Assembly (NCBI GenBank): GCA_003024785.1
Contig: PUQB01000876.1
Location: forward strand, 17,721 to 81,720
DNA: 64,000 nt
Origin: Selaginella tamariscina
Lineage: Eukaryota; Streptophyta; Lycopodiopsida; Selaginellales; Selaginellaceae
Reading direction: 5' to 3'
The notes below the pieces were generated by a model. It was not told the origin of the DNA and did not search any database. It saw only the letters and a list, made by a program, of their open reading frames with translations. Position numbers and translations under genes: made by a program. Positions 1 to 11,042 of this stretch are shown here, in pieces. Position 1 is the first letter of the stretch; every line of letters starts with the position of its first letter.

Positions 1-806
1 ATGACCTTCAAAGACAATGGGCTGCATCTTCCCCGTGCTAACAAGCTCTTTTGCCAAAGCTTCCCGTGCAGCCAAATTCTCCTTTTCATTTTTTCCAAAA
101 CCCACACGATCAAAAAGTGGAAACCGCTCTTCGCATGCCAGCCGGATCTCCCTTAAGTTCCCAGACATTTGCTCATACTGTTCCTCCCAACCAACCGCAT
201 CAAGTCCGCTGTGTGAGTTGAAGTTGTAGTTCTTGAATAAAACTTCTTTTGAAGGCACCTCCCCACGGACCATGAGACCATATTTATGCTTCTTTTCCAC
301 CCTTTTGGACCTCTTTGAATGCCGTTTCACTCTTGTCCCTGGAGACGCTTGGGTAGGTGATTGAGACACATGACTATTTTTGTTGACGCTGGAAGGTGTT
401 TGCTTGGGGTTCACCACCTTCAAACTCTTCGCTATGCTAAAAAGCTCCGCAGCTGACCCATAACAAAGGCCCAACTTAACCCAGTGCTCAATGTCGAGGT
501 GAACAAAGCTAGAGCCACGATCTTTTGGCTTACCAAAACAGAATGAATGCTATCCAAGTCCTCTGGTGCACCATGGAAATGCTGCTTGATATGGGTGAAC
601 AAAGCCTTGCTATCCCAAGCTTTGCTCTCCTCCAACAAACTTATGGATGACATTGAACGGCTGCTTAACACAACAGTTGGAGAACACGGTGGAGTGGGAA
701 ATAGAAGCTTAGTAGGAGAGCTCGGAGATGAAGATGGAGATGAAGATTGAGAGAATTTATGATACTTTGGAGAGCGCTCTGCCGACTGAACACCACTCAC
801 CATCAT
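1..806 (-). CDS. hypothetical protein, partial, one frameshift, runs off window
   Basis: A reading frame starts at M 806 and runs leftward off the window. The first part (806 to about 545) is Ser/Pro-rich (SSPSSSPSSP near residue 25) and then continues with an ordinary mixed composition. Near 540-545 the frame changes by one base: downstream of it a clean open frame (beginning FGKPKDRGSS) continues to position 1 with no stop, about 180 residues, including a basic patch (RVKRHSKRSKRVEKKHK) and a Glu/Arg-rich segment. GTAAGC occurs at the shift, so a splice donor is possible, but a one-base indel is simpler. It lies on the same strand as the tnp2 transposase and downstream of it, so it may be the second protein of that transposon; this is inference. 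No family recognised. Confidence 0.45.
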
Positions 807-1068
807 TAAATGTGTCTTTATAAGAGACTCTAATTATACTTGGGAAGTCTAAAAAAGACATATGTTTATTTAATAGTTTTATTTACTTACATTTGAATTT
901 TTAAAATAGACATATGTTTATTATTTAAAAGCTTCGTTTAATTACATTTACTTTTAATACAGTATAAAATAACAACCGTACCTATATGGTGAATTCAGTT
1001 GAACTAGGAAATTATAGATATATATTATTACAGATAATAATTTCATTACAAATAATTATAGATGATAA

Positions 1069-4000
1069 TTATAAGTGTATTTTATTTGTCGGAATAAAAA
1101 CTTTTTTTCCGCTTCGTCTTGCCTCCATGCAAGGAATGACCTTGACAATGCTTTCCCATTCCTGTGGTTCTTTCTCCTTGTAATTTTCAATAAGAACCCC
1201 TTGCTGTGCTTGCAACCACGTAATATATACTTGTTTGTCTTCAACATTAACAGTGTTAATAAGAGCATACCATTTTTCACCGATGGGAGCGTACATCTCC
1301 ACAACTTCTCCATCTCTAGGCCAGACTGGAACAATGCCAGGTTTACCAAGCTTCAACAGTGCCTTTGGCAGTTCAGCTATTCTTGTCTCCATTGCAATCT
1401 TATATCCTGGTCTCTTACCATCACGACAAGGCAGCACACATATTTCTCTAAGTATCTTGGACACTGGTAGAATGCTGCTATAATCAAATCCTTCAACTTC
1501 TTTGTGCAGAATTCTCATCCCGGTAGCAGCGTCAACCTCAACCTCTCCATCCACTACACTATACCGCATGTACTCACCTGCAAAGAACATAACCGTCCCT
1601 GTACAAATGTTTGCTGTGAATACAAACTCCAGCTTCGCAATGTACTCAAGCAAATTGTCTGGAGCTTCAACAACAATGTAGTCCCCCTCACTAAAGACCG
1701 TGTCAGCTACAAGTACTGATGAGTACCTTTCTATGGTCTTAGATGACAACTCATATCTAAACGCTGCTAAAGCTTCTTCTTCCTCCTTTGATACATGTCT
1801 CTTGGTAGACCTTCCAATGGCTATACCTTTGCTAACGAACTCATCCCAGCATGTGTGTTTGCTAAACAGACGTATGTTCTTTGCTAAAGTTTGTGTTGGA
1901 ACGCATATGTAACCATCTACAAAGACATGTATGTTACATTTATAACTTCTCAATATAAACAAATTTACCTGGAGCTCCTCCTTTGCAATATAATGCAACA
2001 AGCTTTTCCCATCGCGTAGTAGGAAGTAATCCATCACAGTCAATAGATTTCAAGTTCATTAACTTTGTAAAAAAGGTTCTGCAAAATGTTTTAATATATA
2101 ATCTTTAAAAAAACAATGAAAGCATACCTTTGTAATGCTCTGGTGAAGGATATTTCCATTTCTTTTTGGTTTGTGCAGATACGATTCACTGTAGCAAAGA
2201 AGCGTTCAAATCGGTAGCACCATAACAAGTCATGATGACCAAATCGCTCAACATCTAACAACATGTGAGCTGCTCCAACCATATGCTGGACAATAGATTT
2301 GTTGTCTCCAAAAGCAATATTTGATCTAACATGCCATGAAAAAAGAAGAGTCCTTGCAGTTGATATTGTTTCTTCATTCCAGCCATGAGTTCTACTGTAA
2401 TCATAGAATAATTTTGTTATGGCTGATAGCACCTGCATACATATTATTTTCAGTTTAAGTACATGCAACACATATTTACATACCTGTAAAATGTCCCATA
2501 GAGCAGGATTTACAAGTCCTTCCAAAACATAGAGGCTATAGACAGCACTGAAAGTCTGGTGTTCATCTCCTTTCCAGTTACCTGGTCTGCATGTAGGATT
2601 TTCAGGAGCACGTTTCTTACGGAGGTAAGGTGTTCTATGCTCCAAAGCAGTCTCCAACCTGGTTGTTAAAATTCTTTTAGAAGTCTGTGAAGAGATCTCT
2701 TCCCAACAACTTTCATGTGCCTTCTTTAGAACTCCCAGAGCTAAGTGATGCATTACGTCTATAGTAACATCACCAACAATCTTGAAAGCCTGTGTAGTGA
2801 CCAAACCATATAATTCTGTTGATCCACGTACACCTGTCTCTCTTTGTGTCTCTTCTCCTTTGTTCCTTTTTTGTAGACAACTTTCATAATCAGCTTGAGT
2901 GCGAAGAGGATCTGGTTCTCTAGTCTTTAACCACACATCCTCAAACTTACCTCCATTTTCACAACGTACATGACAATATCGGCAAGGTAGCAATCCGCCT
3001 ATTGTATAAGATTAAAAAAGAAAAAGTTTGGAAAGTGAAAATGTACCTTGTGACAGTTTTGTAATATCACATTGAGCCGGATGGTCTCCAACAACAGCAA
3101 GTGTCAATACGCGTAAGTTGAAAGATCTATCAAGTTGCAAGCCGGGGACATCAATTGCATACTGAACTGGAGTTCCTTCGACAAACAAATCATTCAACTC
3201 CGCAACTAGAAGTTGTAGATAAAGATCGTACTTGTCAGGACCATCTGGAAGATCTTCAGTTGTAAATAACATAATTGGTAGAACCATGTGTTTAACCTCT
3301 GGAATAGCGTTCTTACCACCATTTACCACCTGAATGTTCAAAGACATGGTGCTCCTTGTTCTCGTACTTGTGGCCTGAAACTTGTCCGAATGAATGATCA
3401 CGGCAAGGTTTCTGGGATCACCCTCTGCGTATGCCCCAGAGTACATAAAGATGTTTACCACAGATAGAGCAAGTCATGCTTCCATTCTCTGAACGTGTAG
3501 CAACAACGTTGTGTTCATTTGGCCAGCAGTGGAACATTGTCTTGCAGGTGGGACATTGTTGTGGAAGTTTCCACTGTGCACCTGGAGTGAAAAACGATTG
3601 ATACTCACGCCACTTGCTACCATGCCAAAACTCTTGCATTTTTGAAGGTTGCTCATGCGTATGTTTTCCAAGCCAATCCTTTCTCTCTCGCCATGGCTGT
3701 AGGAAACTCCAAGCTACTGTTCTTGTTGACACTAGCATTTGAAGCCTAGCTGCAAGAGGGATGTACATGAACTGCTTTGCATCCTTGCGGATGTTTAAAC
3801 ATGAAGCACATGACACCCGGTTTGCTTTAGTGACTTGAGCTTCATCGTCTTTAATTTTTGGAAATATATATGGTTTGTCATCCTTATGGTAACACATTGC
3901 ATATCTGTCAACCTCTGGAGCTCCCAAGTCTCGGCAAAAGCGTTTCATAGTCTTCACACTAGTTGGAACCTTATGACCATTCAACTTCCCTGACCAGTTG

Positions 4001-4546
4001 TTTAACGAAGCTATCTTTGATGCAAGTCCATCTTCTTTAAAAAGCAGTTTGTAGACTTCATTAGCTAATGCTTCAGGTGCTCTGTGTTGTTCAAACAAAC
4101 TTGCAAGGTCAAGAATAGAGAATAAAATAGCATCATTCACATCAGCAATCCTTTCTGTGGATGCAACTGTATCAAAATCTGGATCATCAAATGGATTTTG
4201 TACTGCAATTTGTTGTGGCAATGGCTCCATACACACCTCAACATGCATGTCGTCATCTATTTCATTCTCCCTTGTATTTGGCAATGTTTCTTGTGTTTCT
4301 TCGTTGTAAATGGAACCTGTGGTTTTTTGTTGTAAGGCACCCCCTGTTTGCTGATTGAAGTATTTTTCTTTTAACATCCGCGCAACCAAATGCTGCCCAT
4401 ATCCTGTTCTAGAGTATTGCACCCCACCTAGTTCAGGATTTCTAGCTTTACAAAGTTGACATCTACAAATCCTGTAAACATTTGTAAACCTTTTTCTTGA
4501 AGATGCTACATGCAACAATTGCTTGTCGCGCTTTCTATGATAAATC
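1069..4546 (-). CDS. tnp2-like transposase, main body (multi-exon)
   Basis: Exons inferred on the minus strand are 4546-3459, 3424-3047, 2998-2484, 2432-2128, 2078-1969 and 1916-1069. GT-AG boundaries are at 3046/2999, 2483/2433, 2127/2079 and 1968/1917. A 34-nt GT-AG gap at 3458-3425 may be an intron or a frameshift. The order fits tnp2 transposases: an N-terminal Cys pair block (CRCQLC), a helical segment (DAILFSILDLASLFEQH), a catalytic-core-like region with FFTPGAQW, CPTCKTMFHCW, GPDKYDLYLQLLVAEL, FNLRVLTLAVVGDHPAQ, then CRYCHVRC, then VTIDVMHHLALGVLKKAH. The C-terminal ~300 residues (region KHTCWDEFVSKG onward) are a separate globular extension of unknown role. The role would be cut-and-paste transposition in the nucleus. 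The family call rests on motif order; a related eukaryotic superfamily is possible. Confidence 0.75.
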
Positions 4547-6284
4547 TGTCATAGTTTTTACTATGACTCCTCTTTTACTTTGGACGTAGACTGTTGTTAC
4601 CTACTGGATTATGTGACGAACCCTAGATGTAGAAGAAACAGGCCCGCATAGTGCACTTGGGTATCTAGTGATGGTCCGGCGGGTGTCGTTAGGTATTTGC
4701 AAGAAACTCTAGGCGAAGCTAGCACTTCCATTTAGAAAACTCTCCCCCGTTTTGACGTTCCAGGTTAGGGGTTTTCACAAAGTATAGCTTGTCAAAATAA
4801 GGGTTAGGGACACCCCTAGGGTTGACCTAACCCTAGGGTTGCCCTAACCCCACGTCCTAAACCCCCCCCTAGGGGTTAGGTTTAGGATTAGGTTTGGACA
4901 ACTCATTTTCTCTAAGGGCTAGCATTTCAGTGCCAGCCCACTTACTCATATAGGAAAACAGGGGGGGGGGCTCCGTCACATAAATAAGGTAGAGTATATG
5001 TAGGAGAGCTCCTGGGTTCATGAATGAGTTCGTTGCTCTTTTGCCGGTGCAAGCTTCAGCTTGTGTCGTTAAGGTACAACCCTCTGTTGTGCCGCCCTAA
5101 CTTCCAGATGCCAGGGGTACGTCCCACCTTCGGGGTAGCTTACCCTTAACGTTGGCGAATCCATGCCTGGGAGGTCTTGTCGGAATGCACGTTCCAAGAG
5201 GCAGAGGTTGAGGCTTGTCTCTAGCCTCCTCCTCCACGTCAAGCTAGGTGTAGCACTCACAGCCAAGCAAGACACATCCGTGTCCTTGTCCAACTGTGAG
5301 CGTGGGATCTTGTTTGACAGGTTCATGTTACTTGGTTCCTGAGGGTTCATTGAGGGGTTCTAGAGTCGGCATTTAGGAGCCACGTTTGTGGCACTTGGTG
5401 CAACTCTTGAATCTAAGGGCTATGGCATGATAGCCCACATTGGGGAAGGCAGTGTCACATGGAGATGTGACACTGGCTAAACGTCACATGGTACAACGCC
5501 TGAGGCACGCCCTTTGGGGTTATGTCATGGGCTTGTCGCCAAGGGGTTGGATACTTTAGCAAATAGACATGCTTGTGCTTGCACTAGGGTGCTAAGCCTT
5601 GGGCATCTGCTCAAGGGAGGTTAGGTCTCATAACTAGGTGTGCTTAGGCACACTTGGCTAGGGGAGAGTTCTCCTTGGATTTCTAGGGTTGAACAACCTA
5701 AACATGTTAGCAGGAGCCCTTTTGTGAGGCACTCGCAAGGTCATGTGCTTAGGGTTATCCCAAACCTAGCCTTAGGGAGTTTGCTTAGCAGAACACTCGT
5801 GTCCGCCTACGGCACACACTCGTGTCCTCACTAAGTACTAACCCTAGGTCTAGGGTATAACTTGGCCACTCAAACCCTTAGGGGTTAGTCGTGGTTCAGG
5901 GTACCCCTTGTCGCCCTAAAGGGGTTGTACTCCCGGATAGGGTGATTCCTCAAGGGGTAAGTGACGATGCCTTAGCTCTGTCCAGGGGTGTGTGTGGAAC
6001 ACACGTCTCCTTGATGGGGTTAGGGCATGAGCCTGTCTAGGACTTCTAGGGCTAAACCCTAAGTCAACTAGGGTTATCCCTCAAGGGTTCTGGGGGCAGA
6101 CACTCTAGGGAGACTTAGGCTAAACCCTAAGTCTCCTGTCCACTTGGGCATTAGAGTCTAACCCTAGGGGTCGTTGGGGTTGTTCTGGGAAACTTAGCGT
6201 TGCTCACACAGGGTGATGACGCCAAATGGCCACCTGGCAGCCACGTGTTGCCACGTGTTGGCCCTTTGGGTTAAAACTCTGACA
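4547..6284 (+). mobile_element. non-autonomous TIR element with terminal hairpin, copy 1
   Basis: The left end starts TGTCA at 4547 and the right end finishes TGACA at 6284. Inside the left end the 8-bp arms 4548-4555 (GTCATAGT) and 4560-4567 (ACTATGAC) form a perfect hairpin around TTTT. The right end reads, on the minus strand, TGTCAGAGTTTTAACCC, an imperfect partner of the left end. The interior has no convincing ORF. It is rich in degenerate CCCTAGGGTTAGGG words reminiscent of plant telomere units, and has a poly-G/poly-C stretch near 4866 and 4963. The element sits inside the tnp2 transposase gene. Related copies are at 32606 and 51708. Confidence 0.7.
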
Positions 6285-6376
6285 TAATCCCTTGTTGGTC
6301 TAGGAACCAATTTATAGCCACATTCCTCACTTCGACACAACTTGCATTGACAAATTACCTTGTTCGCAGGTGCCAT
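6285..6376 (-). CDS. tnp2-like transposase, 5' exon fragment separated by insertion
   Basis: The minus-strand ORF starts with M at 6376 and reads MAPANKVICQCKLCRSEECG, then PRPTRDY up to 6285. The C-x-C-x2-C cluster resembles the RICRCQLCK motif found just past the insertion. If the TIR element at 4547-6284 is removed, codons GAT TA|T CAT AGA join in frame to the exon ending at 4546. The flanks carry GATTA on one side and GATTTA on the other, consistent with a duplicated target. This is therefore the true N-terminus of the transposase, displaced by a later insertion. Confidence 0.6.
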
Positions 6377-6680
6377 ACCTAAAAACCTAACATAACTAAA
6401 AGATATATGTAAATAATAAACTTAGAACTAAAACATAATACTCAAATAAGTAACAAATACAAGCCCTATTTAAAAAACATATCAGATTAAAAATAACATG
6501 TTATTTTATCTTGTTTACACTTCCATACTCCCAAATCACATATTATTTGTTATAAATAATAACAAACAATAACAGTTAAACAAAAAATAATTTCTCTCAC
6601 CTCTTGTTACAATCACAAATTATAAATGTTATTTTCAAATATAACTTCTTGCTGTTATTTTTAGAATGGGGTCCCGTGTA

Positions 6681-7004
6681 ATAAGAACAAGAAGGCTTGA
6701 CTCAAGAGCAAGGAACAAGACAAGAACAAGGAACAGAACAAGAATGATCATAGAATGACTGGTGTTGATAATAACTGATTGTACAACAATTAAGTCGGAG
6801 CTTTTATACTCACAACTCCAAGAGCTAATCTAGGCATAAGCTAAAAATAATACTCCAAGAGCTAATCTAGGCATGAGCTAAAAGTAATGTCCCTTATCCT
6901 GTAGGTATATCCTGTAAGCATATCCTGTAGGTATATCTTATATCTCGTATCCTGTATCTTGTATCATGTAGGTTGTATCCTGTATTATGTATCGAGTCGT
7001 GACA
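6681..7004 (-). repeat. LTR of gypsy A (left)
   Basis: Matches the LTRs of elements B and F: an AAGAACAAG/GACTCAAGAG purine-rich part, then TAGGTCGGAGCTTTTATACTCACAACTCCAA-type sequence, then degenerate 11-bp units of the TATCCTGTAGG type, ending GTCGTGACA at 7004. Confidence 0.7.
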
Positions 7005-7015
7005 GCACTTCCTCC

Positions 7016-7393
7016 CTAAGGACGAATTCCACAAGTCCTGGGACCTAGTTTAGCATAATAACGTCGATGAAAGGCAACAATTTTAGAAGAAGCATAGAGT
7101 AAATTGGATGCAGGTTCCCAAGTGCGATCGATAAGCAAATAACCTTTCCAATCCACCAAGTATTGAAGTTGGCGGCGATGAAGACGAGAATCAAAGATGG
7201 CTGCAATTTCATACTCAAGTTCATCATCAATGACCACAGGAGGGGGAGGAGTAAAAGCATGACCAGGAAGAAAAGAAGGATGATACGGTTCCAACAAAGA
7301 GGTGTGAAACACAGGATGAAGTTTTATAATAGATGGTAGCTCTAGTTGGAAAACTACAGGATTGACCTCAGCCGCAATCATGTAAGGGCTCAA
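7016..7393 (-). pseudogene. gypsy A pol C-terminus with chromodomain
   Basis: The 125-residue minus ORF carries the end of integrase (VVFQLELPSIIKLHPVFHTSLLEPYHP near residues 12-40) followed by a chromodomain (EYEIAAIFDSRLHRRQLQYLVDWKGY, then TWEPASNL, about residues 58-98). This is the arrangement of chromoviruses, where the chromodomain steers integration toward marked chromatin. It is the close counterpart of 19328-19705 in element B. It stands just inside the LTR, as expected for the 3' end of pol. Confidence 0.8.
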
Positions 7394-7900
7394 TCATTGA
7401 AAATCCAACTTAGAAGAAGGCATGTTGGTGCGAATATGCCTACGAAGAAGCCACACGAGATCACCAATCTTGTATGCAGGTGCTAGTTGACGATGAACAT
7501 CAGCATGACATTTGTAATGTTCCTATGCCTGCTGAAGATGAACTCGGAGATTATCCTGTACCTGATGTAGATGCTGGAGACAATCCTGTACTGCAGGAAT
7601 GGAAGAAGGAGAAGCATGAGAAGCAAAGTCAAAACGTGGATGGTAGCCTGTAAGAGCAAAGAAAGGTGTCTAGACTGTAAATGCATGAACGGAGTTGTTG
7701 TAAGCAAACTCTGCCATAGGAAGAAGGTCCAACTAGTTGTCCTGTTGGTAACTGATGAAGCAGCAAAGATACTATTCTAAGGTCTGAATCGTGCGTTCTG
7801 ACTGTCCATCAGTTTACGGATGATATCCTGAAGAAAGATCCGCTTTAACTTGTAAACTTTGTAGAAGCTCTCACCAAAATCTGGACATGAATTGTGGGCC

Positions 7901-8464
7901 TCAATCAGAAACAATGCTCTTAAGAAGACCATGATGTCGGAACACTTCGGAGATCATCAACTCAACAGTTGTCTGGCATGTAGCCGTCTTGTTAGAGGGT
8001 AGGAAATGAGCATGTTTGGTGAAATGCTCAACCACCACAAGAACTGCATCAAATCTACGAGAAAGAAGATCTGTAAGGAAATCCATAGAAATGGACTTCC
8101 AAGGAGCAGAGGGAATAGGAAGAGAACGAAGAAGACCAGAGGGCGCGTGACAAGGCATCTTCGACATGTTGCAGGTGTCACAACTCCATACAAACTTTTC
8201 CACAAAACCTCGCAACCCAGGCCACCAATAGTTGCGAGTCACCAACTCAACTATCTTGGCCACACTAAAATGTCATATCATAACAATCCTGTACCACACG
8301 AGTCCTATAAAATCAACAGGAATGTATAGGAGACCTTCCCGGTATAGAAGTTCGTCCTGTATGGCAAACAACTTGTAGTCTGTACAGGAACTGGAGGAAG
8401 AGGAGCTTGCGATGTTAGGACTAATGTGTGAGAACACATTCTTTGTCAAGTCGTCTATAGCCAA
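7901..8464 (-). pseudogene. gypsy A integrase fragment (frameshifted)
   Basis: Two minus ORFs (8273-8464 and 7901-8263) give the integrase zinc-binding region and the start of the catalytic core: YKLFAIQDELLYREGLLYIP, then VELVTRNYWWPGLRGFVEKF, CDTCNMSK, then PSAPWKSISMDFLTDLLSRR. The HHCC finger is split by a frameshift near 8265-8275. The core continues past 7901 in other frames. It is homologous to 20134-20859. Confidence 0.75.
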
Positions 8465-8705
8465 TTACAAATGGATGCCTTGTAGAAGTGTTGAATTTGC
8501 TGGAGCCTAATGAACTTGTAGTGCCGCAAGCCGAAATCGATCAGGACCCAACAACACTTGCTTTTGACAGTTATATGCAGAATCACCCGGGGTCGGTGCA
8601 AAGTAAGAGCGCCTGTATCTGCTTTGCCATTCTGAAAATCAGGCATGTAAATGATGACAAAATCAAAACGTGATAGGAATTCTGCCTACCTAGCCTGTCA
8701 CCCTG

Positions 8706-8886
8706 TCACTCCTCAAACGAATCCACAATGGCCTTGAGTTCCTTGTTATAAATCTCGTAATTGATCTTTGTCGAAAAGAACTTACGAGAGTGAAAGGCTA
8801 TAGAATGGAGTAACTTGTCTTCTCCAGTTTGTGATAGGATAGAACCTACTGCAAAGTCCAAAACATCTACTTCAACGAAGAGCATG
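8706..8886 (-). pseudogene. gypsy A RNase H stub
   Basis: The minus frame reads VEVDVLDFAVGSILSQ, then [34 protein letters not shown], the typical start of the gypsy RNase H domain. It ends abruptly at the LTR junction near 8886, marking the internal deletion. Confidence 0.75.
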
Positions 8887-9278
8887 ATAAGAACAAAAAT
8901 GCTTGACTCAAGAGTAAGGAACAAGGCAAGAATAAGGAACAAAACAAGAATGATCGTAAAATGACTGTGATAATAACTGATTGTACAACAATTAGGTCGG
9001 AGCTTTTATACTCACAACTTCAAGAGCTAATCTAGGCATAAGCTAAAAATAATACTCCAAAAACTAATCTAGGCATGAAATGTTCCTTATCTTATAAGTA
9101 TATCCTGTAAGCATATCCTGTTGGTATATCCTATAGGTATATCCTGTAGGTATATCTTATATGCATATCTTATATCCCATATCCTGTATCTTGTATCATG
9201 TAGGTCGTATCCTATATCCCATATCCTGTATCTTGTATCATGTAGGTCGTATCCTATATTCTGTATCAGGTCGTGACA
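8887..9278 (-). repeat. LTR of gypsy A (right)
   Basis: Same order of segments as the left LTR, including TAGGTCGGAGCTTTTATACTC near 8993 and many TATCCTGTAGG-like units, ending GTCGTGACA at 9278. Confidence 0.7.
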
Positions 9279-11042
9279 GCTGAAACTTAATAAAAAATAC
9301 CTTTGTATATATGTTATTTATTTCAAAAAACTCCTATATACAAAGGGAAAAAAAACCTTCACAATAACCCCTTCACTTCAAAATAGGGGAGGACAAATCA
9401 TCTTTTAAACCCCTTGAATCTACATTGTCAAATAAGCTTCCCTTGGTTTTTTTAGTTGTGCTTCAACATAATTCGTTAACAAAGAAAAAAATAATTAACT
9501 ACACCAGACCTTTAGGGACACTAAACATGTTGAATCCATGGCTCTCACCTTCAAATTCAGCTCCGACTAAGAGACCCCTCCATACATACATAACCTTCGT
9601 TTGTATTTTTTCCATCCGTATACGTGCAGAAAAACTTTATTAAAACACCCCTTCTATACACTTACATCATATAAACCAATTTAAGATGTGAACTCCCCGG
9701 GGTTGAAGTTTGGTCCCGTATAAGCATTCTTACCGTTTTGATACACACTCCACAATTTTCTAAAATTATATCCCTAGCCTTATATACACTATTTAAAATG
9801 CCCTATTGCTTTCTAAGAAAGGAGAGAGTTCATCACGCAAAAAATCTCTGCTCGAATCTCTATGAACCTAATTCCTTAATTTCGCCCTCACAAACCCCAT
9901 GACCTCTCTCCTTTATTCTTGCAACAATGGCACAACTAGGTCATGCTTCATATCCATCTCCAAACCTTCTAAAAAATGCCTTAGCCCCAAACGGTTTGTA
10001 CGGAAGTACCAGCTCTAAATAATATCCCCTCTACCGTACATATATGTATGAAAAAAAACAACTCAAAAACATGCTTTTGATTATGTACACTTACTAATGA
10101 GTGGCTCACTCGAGAATAGACTTGTAATAATGAGTTAATGTGGGGTATGTTAGGTGTTTTTTATAAAATCTAAATCATCTTTAATTATATAAATATTGTA
10201 AATGACCATGAGCTCATGTTGGCTCATAATATCCATACAATAACATATTATAACGATAAATGTTATGAGATAAAAAAACTAATATTAGAGTGAGGGTGAC
10301 AAACTTGTATTTTAATTATAGTACATGATGTTTGAGTATATATAATTATTAATGTGGTTGTATTAATGAAGCTACAAGGTTTTAGGGTATATGGGTATAG
10401 GATTTTTATTCTACTATGTATAAGAACTGGTTATAGACTTGAAAACAATCTTTTATATAATTATGATGTATATGTATGTATGCATATTTTGAATGTATAC
10501 ATATTATGCACATGTATATATATCAAATTACAAAAACCATGAAAAATGTATGCTATTATACTAACTTATACTTCTACATTTGTTACTAGCTTATAAAACG
10601 AAAATTATTACTGAACCTTTATACTTTATTTAAACACATTTATAAAGACATTAAATTTAACTTTTCTTCCGTATGCAAATCTAAAAACATCTTTATTAAT
10701 TTAATTTGATCAATCACTTTAACTTTTAATTTACATAAATCATTTCTAGATATATGGGGTTATTTAGTGACAATATAATAATAAGAAGGATTTAAAAATA
10801 AAAGAAAATGTAGATATATGTTTACAAAAAAGTATGAATTATATTTAATTAAACTAGTTGGGGACATTCCCACTCCTGTTACATTGAGGACAATGTGGCA
10901 GAGGATAAAATATCAAATAATATTTATAGGCATCTATATTAATCAATGAAGTATTGACATACAAATTTTATAGATAAAAATTTTCATTATACAAGTATTC
11001 GACAGATGTTATGTACTGCTATGGTTTTATCTTAAAGGGAAA
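9279..11042. other. AT-rich spacer with one inverted-repeat arm
   Basis: No gene is seen. Positions 9281-9350 match, in reverse complement, 14570-14650. A GTGAACTCCCCGGGG motif at about 9686 has a relative at about 14675. The rest is AT-rich, non-coding sequence. Confidence 0.5.

Larger units (their letters stand above)
1069..6376 (-). mobile_element. tnp2-type (CACTA/EnSpm-like) DNA transposon coding region
   Basis: The minus strand from 6376 to 1069 encodes one spliced transposase of the Transposase_21/tnp2 type. It is interrupted between 6285 and 4546 by a separate TIR element. Terminal CACTA inverted repeats were not identified, so the outer limits are only those of the coding sequence. 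The exons are relatively well preserved: four candidate introns of 48, 51, 49 and 52 nt restore a continuous frame. Flanking sequence to 6680 is AT-rich and holds nothing else recognisable. Confidence 0.7.
6681..9278 (-). mobile_element. Ty3/gypsy chromovirus A, internally deleted
   Basis: Two related LTRs (6681-7004 and 8887-9278) flank a minus-strand interior that holds chromodomain, integrase and a stub of RNase H. Compared with element B, the interior jumps from the RNase H region (CTTCAACGAAGAG near 8881) straight into the LTR, so gag, protease and most of reverse transcriptase are missing. Both LTRs lack the outermost TGTCAAGCC end seen in B. No target duplication was found. The element is non-autonomous and decayed. 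Confidence 0.75.

Noticed and set aside
5640-5834. Small ORFs inside the TIR element (also 5069-5350 minus)
   Set aside because: Not conserved in copies 2 and 3, so they are unlikely to be coding.
4740-6180. Telomere or interstitial telomeric repeat
   Set aside because: CCCTAGGG/TTAGGG-like words are frequent but not in tandem TTTAGGG order, and the same text recurs inside copies 2 and 3 of the TIR element.
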